Shown here piece by piece: positions 25,301 to 36,576 of a stretch of DNA of 64,000 bases. This DNA comes from Polydactylus sextarius (taxonomy: Eukaryota; Chordata; Actinopteri; Polynemidae), in assembly GCA_016801845.1 (NCBI GenBank), contig CM028912.1:17544001-17608000 (forward strand). Direction: 5' to 3'. The stretch's first letter is position 1, and each line of letters opens with the position of its first letter. The notes under the pieces were generated by a model. That model saw nothing but the letters and a program-made list of their open reading frames with translations. It made no database searches and was not told the DNA's origin. Made by a program: the position numbers and the translations under genes.

Positions 25301-28300
25301 GGGGTGTGACATGAAGGACATATTGGGTAAACTAGACATGCAGAATACACTAGCCAGGTAAGACTTATTAGTGGTAAAAATGCAGTTAGCTACATCCATG
25401 TTTTCTCATGTTGATTTATGTTATTTTATGACCTTCTGTGTTTCACAGCTTTGCAGACAACACAGGCATCACAGGGCTGAGAAATAGTTATCAGAGTGTA
25501 TGGGATAAGTTTAAAACACAGACTATATCAGAGCGAGATGCTTTCCTGAACGAATCCTTCCCTGCCAACTTCCAATGGGCCACTTCCAGTGAGTCCTTCA
25601 AAGTTGAAGGTGGCTGGTCAGAAGGTGGGAAGGGAGAGACCATTTGGGACAGTTTTGGCCACAAAGGGCTGGCCTTTGAAAATCAGACAGCTGATCTAGC
25701 TTGTGACAGTTTCCACAAGGTAGATTATGATGTCTACCTCTTGCGAGGTCTTCAGGTCAATACCTACCAGTTTTCCATCTCCTGGGCCCGTATTTTCCCC
25801 TCAGGCCATCGAAGCAGCCAGTCAGAGAAAGGGGCTCTTTACTATGACAAGCTGATCAATGCTCTTATTGAATCTGGCATACAACCTGTTGCTACCCTGT
25901 ACCACTGGGATCTGCCTCAAGCACTTCAGGACTATGGTGGATGGACCAACACATCCACTGTTGAAGCCTTCAAGGACTATGCAGACTTCTGCTTCTCCAG
26001 GTTTGGAGACAGGGTCAAGACCTGGAACACATTTAGTAGCCCCTGGGTAGTGAGCCATGCTGGTTATGGTACTGGTGAACATCCTCCTGGAGTAAAGGAC
26101 TTTGTAGTTGCTTCTTATCAGGTGAGGGTATTGTCATTAGTCTAATCGTTTATTTGTTACTCTGATGCTTATCTCTACTCTATCTTATCATTTATTATGA
26201 TCTTTTAGGTGACTCACAATATGATTAAGTCTCATGCTGAGGCCTGGCACGTCTACAATGACAAGTACAGGATGAAACAAGGAGGAAAAGTGGGCATTGC
26301 ACTGAACTCTGATTGGGCTGAGCCAATGAACTCCTCCAGACCTGAAGATGTAGCAGCTGCAGGTCGCTACCTACACTTCATGCTGGGCTGGTTTGCACAT
26401 CCCATATTTGTAGATGGAGATTATCCTGCAACACTAAAGACTCAGATTGAAGAGAAAAGAAGAGAGTGTCCCCTTACTGAGCCTGCAAGACTTCCAGTTT
26501 TCACTCCTGATGAAAGAAACAGGATACGTGGAACAGCTGACTTTTTTGGGTTAAACCACTATACTTCCCGTTTGGTCAACCACAGCGAAGGTGGCTGTAC
26601 TCCTGGACCTCAAGGGGTTGGCGACTTCCAGGCGCATGTGGACCCATCATGGTCCTCTACAGCTTCTGACTGGATATATTCAACACCATGGGGTCTCCGA
26701 AGGCTTCTGAACTATATCTCCACAGAATACTTGAATGTTGCTAAACTGCCTATCTACATAACTGGGAATGGGATGCCAACTGAGTATAGTGGAGACACTC
26801 TCAAAGACACTAGCCGAATACAGTACATGAGGAGTTACACCAATGAGGCCCTGAAAGGTAGGTGTGTTGCTAATACAATACAATATTTTATACAGCATTT
26901 AAATAATTTCTAATTGAATGTACTGTTCTGTGTCTATTTTACAGCAATATCCTTAGATGGGGTGGATGTGCGGAGGTTTACAGTGCAGTCACTCATGGAT
27001 GGATTTGAGGGAAAACAAGGCTACAGTCAAAGATTTGGTCTTCACCATGTCAACTTCAAAGATGCAGACAGACCGAGAACCCCAAAACAATCTGCATATT
27101 TCTATTCTCAAGTTATCGTGCAAAATGGATTTAGTTCATACAAAATTAATGTTTTTAAAGGGGTAAAGATGCAACTCACCCACCCCACAGCAGCTCTGTC
27201 ACCCTCAGAAGTTCCATCTAAATCAAAGGTTGTTTGGGAGAAATTCTCACACCAGTCAAACTTCCAAAGAAAAATATACCATTATGGCACTTTCCACAAT
27301 GGCTTCAGTTGGGGAGTATCATCATCTGCTTATCAGATTGAAGGTGGCTGGAACGCAGATGGGAAAGGCCCTAGTGTCTGGGATTCCTTTACTCAGAAAC
27401 CTGGCAGTATTCCAGGTAATCCTAATGGAAATGTGGCTTGTGACAGCTACCACAGACTTGATGAAGACTTCTATATGATGAGAGCACTGAGGGTGAAGTC
27501 ATACAGATTGTCTCTGTCCTGGTCCAGGATCTTCCCTGATGGTCAACGTAGCTCCCTGAATCACAAAGGTGTTGACTACTACAACAGACTGATCGATGGT
27601 CTCCTTGCACATAATATTACCCCTATGGTGACACTTTATTATTGGGATCTCCCTCAAGCTTTACAAGACCTTGGTGGATGGGACAATGTGCAGATGATTG
27701 ACATTTTCAATGACTTTTGTGATTTCTGCTTTGCCACTTTTGGAGACAGAGTGAAATTTTGGATGACTTTCAACCAGCCTCAAACAATTGCATGGTCTGG
27801 ATATGGACTTGGACAGATTCCACCAAACGTTAAAAATCCGGGAATTGCACCATACAGAGTTGCACACAACTTAATAAAAGCCCATGCCAAGGCCTACCAC
27901 ACATATGATGATAAGTATCGCAAATCCCAAGGTGGGAAAGTATCTATTGCTCTCAATGCAGACTGGTTTGAACCTAAAGATGTTAATGTTCCCAGAGAAG
28001 TGATGGCTGCTGACCGTGCTATGCAGTTCCAACTGGGCTGGTTTGCACACCCTATTTTCAAGAATGGTGACTATCCTGATGCAATGAAATGGCAAGTTGG
28101 AAATAAAAGTGAACTCCAAGGTCTTTCAGACTCAAGACTACCTTCCTTCACTGATGAAGAGAAGACTTTCATTAGGGGAACTGCTGACATGTTCTGTGTA
28201 AATCATTACACAACAAGGATTGTAGGCCATGCTACTTTAAGGCTTAAACCTCAGTCTTATCAAAATGACAAGGATTTGTCAGAGGCAGATGAAAGTGATT

Positions 28301-31300
28301 CACCAACTACTGCCATCAATAACCAGAGAGCTGTAGCATGGGGTTTAAGAAGACTCCTAAACTGGATCAAAGAAGAATATGGAGATCCAGAGATATACAT
28401 AACTGAGAATGGAGTAGCTACAGAATCAAAGACCACTTGGGATGATGCTGCCAGAGTATTTTATTTTAAGACCTACATTGATGAGGCTCTTAAAGGTACA
28501 CTGACACAAATATATTATTTAAATATTAATAATGCAATATTAATGACTCAATGTACTTTTATGGTTATATTTATGTGTTCATGTATGTTTATATTTTACA
28601 ACAGCCTATGATCTTGATGGTGTGAAGGTGAAAGGATACGTAGCAACATCTCTCATGGATTCTTTTGAGTGGCTTCATGGATACAAAGTTGGATTTGGCT
28701 TACACCATGTAGACTTCACTAATACAAACCGACCAAGGACACCCAAGTATTCAGCACATTTCTACTACCAGGTCATAAAAGACAATGGCTTCCCTACACC
28801 AAATGATGAGAAGGTGCTGTATGGACATTTCCGCAAAGATTTCATTTGGAGTACTGCAACAGCATCATACCAGGTAACTGTTTAGATGAATTTGCTTCAT
28901 CAATGCTTGGTTAGTGAATTGCAAATACATTTTTTCTGTTTTTGTGCACTTCAATATGTGTTTTATATTCATTTTTTCCAGATTGAAGGGGGATGGAGAG
29001 CAGATGGAAAAGGTCTTAGCATTTGGGATAAGTTTGCTCACACTCCTCTTCGAGTGTTCAATGATGATAATGGTGACATAGCATGTGACAGTTACAATAA
29101 AGTAGAAGAGGATGTTGCTATATTGAAGCAACTCAAGGTGACCCATTATCGTTTCTCCATATCTTGGTCGAGGGTGCTTCCTGATGGAACCACCAAACAC
29201 ATTAATGAGGCTGGACTCAACTATTACCACAGACTGGTTGATGCACTGCTGGCTGCAAACATACAACCTCATGTATGTATTTTTGCCAGCATTGGAAAAA
29301 ATTCTTGCAATAGAAAAGTTGTTAAGTTTAGTAAATCTAAAGTGTTTTTCCTCTGTTGCCAGATCACTCTCTACCACTGGGACCTCCCACAAGCTCTGCA
29401 GGATATTGATGGTTGGGCCAATGATACAATTATTGACAAATTCAGGGATTATGCTGACCTCATCTTTAGTCGTCTTGGCCACAAAGTGAAACTTTGGATC
29501 ACCATTAATGAGCCATACAATATAGCCAATGTAGGCTATGGCTATGGTGCAGCTGCCCCAGGTATGCCTTCATGTAATGCTCTCCATCTTACACACACTT
29601 AGCGAGAGAAACAGGTTAAAAAGTTCAGTATGATCAAAATTCCACAGTCCTAAAAGTGATTATGTTGTTGTGGGACAAAAGTGATGAGATCATTACGGAA
29701 ACAAAAAATTGTGACCAGGTTATAGATTGGAACCAGTTTCAGCATTAAGAAACTAAATTGGATTTGTAAACTAATCCTTCAAATCAATTATAAGCACATA
29801 GCAAAACAGACCTGCACATGTGGCTAATTTACTCTTGTGTGTATCCAGGTATCAGTTTCAAACCAGGCACTATGCCCTACATTGTGGGTCACAACCTACT
29901 TAAAGCTCACGCTGAGACTTGGCACCTCTATAATGACAAATACCGGGCCATACAGAAAGGCAGTATCTCAATCACCATCAACTCTGACTGGTCTGAGCCC
30001 AGAAATCCCTACAAGCAGGAGGATATTGATGCAGCAAGACGTGTGGTGCAGGTACAATATACATATTTTTTTTACATTACATAATTTATTGACTCTCCTT
30101 AAGTATGTACATTCATTTTATATTTGACTACAGACATGTATGACAATAGTTTTCTCTAACAACTTTTCGGGTTCTCTTTGTGCAGTTTTATATTGGCTGG
30201 TTTGCCCATCCCATATTTAATGGTGACTACAGCGACATGATGAAAACAATCATACGGGAGCGAAGCTTAGCTGCTGGTCTGCCAAAATCTAGGTATCATA
30301 GAAATGTATATGAAATTACGAAAGAGAAAAAATTGAAATGTTTTTATCTACAAAATATTGAGATGACTTAAGTATAACTGTTTTGTGATTATCTAAGTAT
30401 AAATGAATTTTCATTTTGGTACAACTGCCACATGGATATAATCAGTGTAGTTTTCCATATTAGCATTAATCAAGTAAATTCACTTATTTCACTTCACATT
30501 TTCTAGGCTGCCTGAGTTCTCTCCTAAGGAGATCAAAAGAATTAAGGGAACTTATGATTATTTTGGGTTCAACCATTACACCACCGTCCTGGCATTCCCT
30601 GTGGATTATGGAAACCTTCAACACTATGATGCTGACAGGTAAGCAACATAATCACAATATTTGTTTTATTTACCTTTAAAATAGAGTTCACAAGATGATT
30701 ATCTGAAAATAATTTCCCTGTTTTATTGTATGCTTTATCTGAAACCCAATATATTGGAAATAAAACCATTTGATGGATTTGGTCTTCACAGGGGTGCAGG
30801 GACAATTGCTGATCGCACCTGGTTGGACTCAGGATCATCCTGGTTAAAGGTCTCACCATTTGGATTCCGAAGGATCTTAAACTTTATTAAGGAGGAGTAT
30901 GGAAATCCACCTATTATTATCACAGAAAATGGCATGTCAGAGCGAGGACCTATTGACCTAAATGATATTCACAGAAGCTACTACTATGAAAAATACATCA
31001 ACCAGGTGCTGAAAGGTATTAAACTATAACTTTCATTAAGTATATTCATCACCAGGTCAGGAACAAAGAAAAACGGCAACAACTTTAGGGTAAGGATAGT
31101 GTGAATTTGCATTCTAAACAATCTTCATTTTCTACTTCTAGCCTACTTGCAAGATGATGTGGATATCCGTGGTTACACAGCTTGGTCGCTGATGGACAAC
31201 CTAGAATGGGCCACTGGCTTCTCAGAGAGATTTGGCCTTTTCTACGTCAATCGATCAGACGCTAAACTTCCACGAGTGGCCAAGACCTCTGTTAAACTCT

Positions 31301-32266
31301 ACTCTACCATCATCAACTGCAATGGATTCCCCGACCCCAGCCTAGGGCCGCATGAGTGTCTGATCACAGAGCCTGAAGGTAAACTGATATAGAGTTGCTT
31401 AGGTACCTGTTTTGATTTATTGATGTAAGGAGTTTAGATTTAAACAGCAGGACCTCTAATGTCCTCTCTTAAAATCAATTATGATTTGACACCTGATTTC
31501 TCAAGTCCAATGTGATGAAACATTCTCAGGCAACATACTGAACCCTGAACTGCCCCTGATGACTGTTGCAAGAGCACTGTGTGAATTGGTGAACATGACA
31601 ACAAGAGTAAAATGCTTTGAGTGGCATGAAGACTAGAAAAGTGCAGTATAACTGCAGTCCATTTGCAATCCATTAACTAATTGAAGTGCTTTCTTTAATC
31701 TACCCAAAAATGCAAGAAATTGCAGTTTTACATGAATGTATGCCAGATTTCTTAATCAAGAGCAACAACTTCCTGTCTTGTCAGCTTTTTGAACAAGACA
31801 TTAAACCTTTACTGGCTTTATATTTAACTTACATTTTACAGAGTGGTATTGATCTTCTTATCTAATTCTTGCCAAGAGAGATAATTACCCTTTTTTTCCA
31901 CCTAAAATTTAAAACTATTTCTTCAATAGAGCATATTCAGTAATAGTAGACATTTTGTGCACTGGTAGATGTGTGTGTGCACTCACACTATGTGATAATA
32001 TGATTCAGGACACTGTGAGATTTCTATTCTAATTGAAAATGATGAACTCTGTGTTTTCTGCAGGAACGATTGCCCCGGTCACGAATGCCACTGTGACTGT
32101 GAGATTCCTGGGTATGGAGCTCTCTACCAGTGATGCTGAGACTGGACTTAACGCCACATTTGCTCTACTGGTTGTTGCAGTATTTGGGGCTGTTTGTGCT
32201 TTGCTTGGCCTGTTTATGCAAAAAAAAAACAAAAAAAAACAGGGATGGATACATGACATGAAATAG
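22314..32266 (+). CDS. lct: Lactase-phlorizin hydrolase, copy B (17 coding exons)
   Basis: Second complete LPH gene, inverted relative to copy A. Exons: 22314-22914, 23294-23364, 24161-24235, 24324-24402, 25273-25357, 25449-26121, 26209-26857, 26945-28495, 28605-28873, 28982-29272, 29363-29561, 29849-30051, 30186-30292, 30507-30638, 30792-31015, 31142-31378, 32064-32266. All junctions are GT..AG and in phase, giving 5,649 nt and 1,882 aa. A signal peptide (MKNLLWILCLYVLC) is followed by a partial repeat I. Repeat II has SSP and TGNG in place of the catalytic motifs. Repeat III has NQP (Gln1022) with the nucleophile Glu1232 kept. Repeat IV has both Glu1498 (NEP) and Glu1707 (TENG). A single membrane segment near the C-terminus is followed by a Lys-rich tail encoded by two A-runs. 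Exons 2-5 are strongly diverged from copy A, although the fold pattern (ILIYK, DFLSV) is recognisable. It looks intact and functional; expression cannot be judged. Confidence 0.95.
22460..22805 (+). repeat. Conversion tract 3, copy B arm (exon 1)
   Basis: Inverted counterpart of about 20,130-20,500. The middle of exon 1 is highly similar, while the 5' and 3' ends of the exon diverge. Confidence 0.65.
25531..26942 (+). repeat. Conversion tract 1, copy B arm (exons 6-7 with introns)
   Basis: Inverted counterpart of 16,702-18,113: identical through exon 6, intron 6, exon 7 and most of intron 7, except for 25,651 (A here, G in copy A) and one base at about 26,915. Identity of intron sequence excludes protein-level constraint as the cause. 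Confidence 0.92.
27380..28115 (+). repeat. Conversion tract 2, copy B arm (exon 8)
   Basis: Inverted counterpart of 15,407-16,140, nearly identical over the core of repeat III. Confidence 0.85.
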
Positions 32267-33190
32267 CTTCTAGCTGATGATTACTGTTGTGCAGAAGCCA
32301 ACATTAATGGTATTAGTCAATACCTGAACTCATATTTCATATTAACACCACTGAAAAACTTAAATGGTTTTAGAAATCCATAGCAATGTTTAACAAGCTC
32401 ATACCTTGTCCTGAGAGCATGATCAAACAAATTTATTTTATTTTGCTTTAATCCAGTGTGTTAAGGTTCTGTTAAACTCTACAATGATTCTGTAAAGTGC
32501 ATCATCTCACTACTATAGCTGACCCTCTGTAACACACTGAATTACCTAAGATGTGTCTATAAATTTGTTTGCGTTAGCTCTCTTTCATATATACAGCAGT
32601 TCACCATTGCACATTTGTACAGACCCACACTCAAGACATTTCAACTGTGTTCAACTAGTGGCTGATGGACTTAACAAATTTGCCACTTGAGCATTTTTTA
32701 TGAGACATACAGCACATAGATGCAGGGGTATTTATGAGCTCCATAACTTTCCAGCCCCCCACATGCCACCCACCCACTGTGAGAACATTTGGCAACCAGA
32801 CGAAACCACCATTAGGACTGGAGAAATCCTTTTAAGTACAAGATGTTCATTTTGGCTGCCAACAGTTATTTCTTGTATATACACAGACCGAATATCACAT
32901 AACAATAACCAAATAAAAATTTTACTATTTGTTTTTAAAATCTTATCAGTTTGGTGTCAGGATGCTGAATTTGTTCATGTTATAAAAATGAAAAAGCAGC
33001 TAATACACATGGTCCTGTAGCTGAACCATGTAGCTATAGTATAACATCAGCAATGTTGTTCTGCTCTGTAATCTTTTTAATGCTTTAGGATACAGACTCA
33101 CTTAAAACCTTTTTACGTGATTCAGCACCTGTGTGCAAGTTTATAAAGGAACAATTTCCAAGCAATAAAGAAAACAAGACTGAAACCATT
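32267..33190 (+). terminator. lct copy B 3' UTR with two poly(A) signals
   Basis: No coding capacity is recognised. AATAAA occurs at 32,912-32,917 and again at 33,164-33,169. The distal one sits only about 40 bp from the opposing gjc1 poly(A) signal, so the two transcripts probably end almost abutting. Confidence 0.6.
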
Positions 33191-33210
33191 TGTCTGGTAT
33201 TTGAAAAAAA

Positions 33211-33216
33211 TTTATT
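33211..33216 (-). terminator. Distal poly(A) signal of the connexin gene
   Basis: TTTATT on the plus strand gives AATAAA on the minus strand, about 1.5 kb downstream of the connexin stop codon. Alternative minus-strand signals occur near 33,632 and 33,926. The interval 33,211-34,730 has no open frame of interest and several A/T homopolymers (for example A22 at 33,445-33,466), consistent with a long 3' UTR. Confidence 0.5.
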
Positions 33217-33720
33217 TTAAAAACTAACCACAAAGTACTGTCAATACAAAAAAGTATAAAAAGTACAAAAGCATTGCTCAAAAATAACTTGAGATGACAA
33301 TATTTGAGTTGGCACTAATGGCACTGTGGGTATGATTCAGAATACAAGAGATGGCATTTTAGTAGAGCGCATTCATGCCACTGAATTCACATTGAAATGA
33401 TTATATTATTTACAATCGTAATGGAGACTCTGGAGCAGTTGTAACAAAAAAAAAAAAAAAAAAAAATGTCAGCACTTTCAGACATGGAACATTAACATGA
33501 AACTTAGTATTGTCCCTTATTTAACCAGCAAATACAATTAAATGAGTCTGTACTGAAAAACAATATACGCTGGTCAACGTGACATGTACCTATGAAAATA
33601 AGCTGCAAGTTCAGTATTGAATTATTGTTACTTTATTTAAAAAAAAAAACTGTACCGAGCTATTTAGAGAATGTGCAAGTCCATGTTTTGAATTGGTCTT
33701 TTTTTTTTTTTTTTTTTTAA

Positions 33721-33739
33721 GGGGTGGGGGTGGGAGGGG
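33721..33739 (+). other. Potential G-quadruplex motif
   Basis: Four G runs of 4, 5, 3 and 4 separated by single bases lie right after a long T run. The G-rich strand is opposite to the connexin transcript, whose 3' UTR would therefore be C-rich here. Any quadruplex would form in DNA, not in that RNA. Confidence 0.6.
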
Positions 33740-34730
33740 TAAGACAGCTGGGAATATTATTCTTTAAGGGAAAAAAAAAATGTGGTGGCCACAGTGACAA
33801 CAGCCTCTTTTCAATACCACAATACTCTAACCTAATACAAAAATAAAGAACAGTATCAAATACGAGTTTAAAACAATACAAGACAATATAAAGAGTTACA
33901 TGTTTTTCAAGCATTACCCAGGTTTGTTTATTCCTTTGGACAAAGGCACCCCAAGTGTGTTCCAGTTCCTATAACAGGCACCAGACTTGGGAATGATGAC
34001 CGGTGCAGTGCCAACATTGTGGAGAAAATACCAAAGAACAAAAAAAAAAAAAAAATGACACACTTGAGAGAAACCTTTGTATGAAAACGCTGCTAAAAGT
34101 CTTCATCAGCATGACAATAACTCCAGTACCGTTGTTTTATGAGTGGTGCCTTGTCCATTAACCTTGTATCTGCATCTATAAGCACTCACTGACCCACTTC
34201 CTCTGAAAAAATTCAAGATTCAACTCTTACAGTTTAAACGGGTTTTCTTTTGTTTTTTGCACTACAACTAGCTTGGCCTCAACATAACAAAATGCCATAA
34301 GTATGAAGTTCCAGTTTAGGTCTAAGGCAAACATGAGATGCACTCACTGAACTTCCAACAGAGAACAAACTCTTAAAAAGGACTAAAATCTCTAAGTCTC
34401 ATAATAAAAATAATAAAAGGAATAGCTGCCCTGAGGGAGAAGTACAAGTTAACCTTAACCATTCCTGTTGCACAATGGTACTTTATAAGCACTTTGGATC
34501 TTCAGACAGGCTAGTGTCTCAAGTTTTGCTGGGTTGAGACGACAGTTTTCCTCCTTTGACTTGACGCTTGACCATAACTGGCCGTAACACTGGAAGGCTT
34601 GGGCTGACTTCATCCACCTCAAGCAAATTCATGACATCACACGCTCATACACACACAAACACATGCTCCCTGTTCGATTCCCTTATGTGTGCTCACTGCT
34701 CCTGATGTAAACTGCTCAGCTGATGACCAC

Positions 34731-35979
34731 TTATGCACGAAGACCTGCGTGAAGAGAGACAATGTTAGCGTGTGTTTATCACAGCTACATAATAAAAGAT
34801 GAACCTATCAAAGGATGAGAAGGTAGAAGACTCACCTTTCTCACAGGTGCTCTGCTTCTCCTGGGCAAAATTTAGTCTGTTCTGCTCCACTGCAGTGCCG
34901 TTGGACTCCGGGCTGCTGCTACGCGATGGGCTATTCTCCTCATTTTGGTAAGCCAAATCCAGATGCTGCTGGGCCAGTTTTAGGTGTCTACGCAGCCTCT
35001 CCAGCTCCCGTGATGAAGCCTCGTCACCAAATGATTCACGGCCCGAGTCTCCGAGGTTATCCCTAAAGCCCATTTTTCCCGTTGGGTCCTTCTTCAGAGC
35101 TGTGTGGTAGCCAGGAGGTGCAGAGGGTTGGCGGCAGATGGAGGACCTCTGGCTGGCCAGAGCTGAATGACGGGGGGTGGGAGGCCGAGAGCGTGGTGTG
35201 CACAAACAGTCACGAATGCCACTAAAGCCAAGGTGGAGGATCTCCAGAAGGGTGAGGAGCAGGCACAAGGCGCTGACGGCATACATAATGAGCAGGAAGA
35301 TTGTTTTCTCTGTAGGGCGCGAGATAAAGCAATCCACTGTGTGTGGGCAAGGAGAGCGAGTGCATACATACGACGGTGCAACTTCCACCCCATAAAGGAT
35401 GTACTGTCCAAACAGGAAGGATGCCTCAAAGATGGCACGCGATAGCAGCTGAAAGACGTAGACTTTCATCAGGCCATCTCTTTTGATCCGACGGCGTCCA
35501 TCATGCTTTTTGCTGGGCTTCTCTACAACTTCCTTCTCCTTTTCTGGCTCAATCTCCTCCAGGATCATGGGGTCCTCCTCCCCATTATCCTCTGCTTCCT
35601 CATAGTCCCGGTTAGCACCGCGGCTCACTATAGGCATCCTCTTCCTGCTCCGCGGCCGGTAGTCCTCATCCTCCATGCGGGCGATCTTATGCATAGCAAA
35701 GCCAAGGTACATGATGGTGGGAGTGGTGATCATAATCACCTGAAAGACCCAGAAGCGAATGTGTGACAGCGGCGCGAACGCATCGTAGCACACGTTCTCA
35801 CAACCAGGTTGCTGTGTGTTACATGCAAATTTACTCTGTTCATCGTAGTAAATCGACTCGCCCCCGACTGCTGTCAGCACGATGCGGAAGACGATGAGGA
35901 GGGTGAGCCAGATTTTACCAACAAAGGTGGAGTGATTGGAAATTTCATCCAACAGACGCGTGAGAAAGCTCCAGCTCAT
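34731..35979 (-). CDS. gjc1: Gap junction gamma protein (connexin 45 / fish Cx43.4 type)
   Basis: Connexins form hexameric hemichannels and intercellular gap-junction channels in the plasma membrane. The main exon starts at ATG 35,979 (MSWSFLTRLL, the gamma-connexin N-terminus). It carries four membrane segments, first-loop cysteines C53/C60/C64 (CX6CX3C) and second-loop C206/C211/C217 (CX4CX5C). It also has an acidic cytoplasmic loop (about 102-170) and a Ser/Pro-rich C-tail with a helical LERLRRHLKLAQQHLDLAY segment. A donor at 34,836 (AAAG then GTGAGT) joins an acceptor at 34,745, adding only G-L-R-A and a stop at 34,733-34,731, for 385 aa in all. Reading straight through the donor would instead add about 30 non-conserved residues. 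A 5' UTR acceptor at 36,013 joins a distant non-coding exon. The family is certain; gjc1 against another fish gamma paralogue is less so. Confidence 0.92.
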
Positions 35980-36450
35980 TTTGCTTCTGGAACAGGAGGG
36001 AACCACTCAAACCTACACAGACAGAGACAAAAAAAATATATCAATGTCATGAAACTTTGCTATTCATCATAAAAGTAACAGCTGAAGTCTTGTTAGGTAT
36101 TGACCAATAAGAAGCAAACTGAAAAAAGTTCTTACAATACAATCCATAGTAGATTTTTGCAATCACCGACTTAAATTATCTCACTTTTGTAATGTTTCCA
36201 AATTATTTTCCTAGACTGCCCAAAGCACCACATGGTGGAGCTGTTGTGACAGTTAACTACACATCACAACCCAACACATGGTCCTTTGACCCTGAGGTGA
36301 AGATGCATTTTTCCTGGCAAGCAGGTGCATGAAGATTATCAAACTACTAAAATTAAAAGTACATTAACTCGGAGACAGAAGAGACACATTTTGTACTGTG
36401 GCAAAATACCTGAAAGTATCAGAACATACCCACATCTGCATGCTACAACC

Positions 36451-36480
36451 TACTACTTGAATGTAACGTTAGTGTTCAGA

Positions 36481-36549
<69 letters not shown>

Positions 36550-36576
36550 GAACACCAACGTTACATTCAAGTAGTA
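36451..36576. repeat. Palindromic AT-rich repeat with 32-bp arms
   Basis: Two arms of 32 bp (36,451-36,482 and 36,545-36,576) are inverted copies with one mismatch. They enclose about 60 bp of (AT)n, which is itself self-complementary. The whole 126 bp can fold into one long hairpin or cruciform. It lies in the connexin 5' intron. It could be a miniature inverted-repeat element whose centre expanded, or a break-prone palindrome. Confidence 0.9.

Noticed and set aside
34765..34835. C-terminal extension of the connexin frame beyond CEKG
   Set aside because: A strong splice donor sits at 34,835; the extension is intron read-through.
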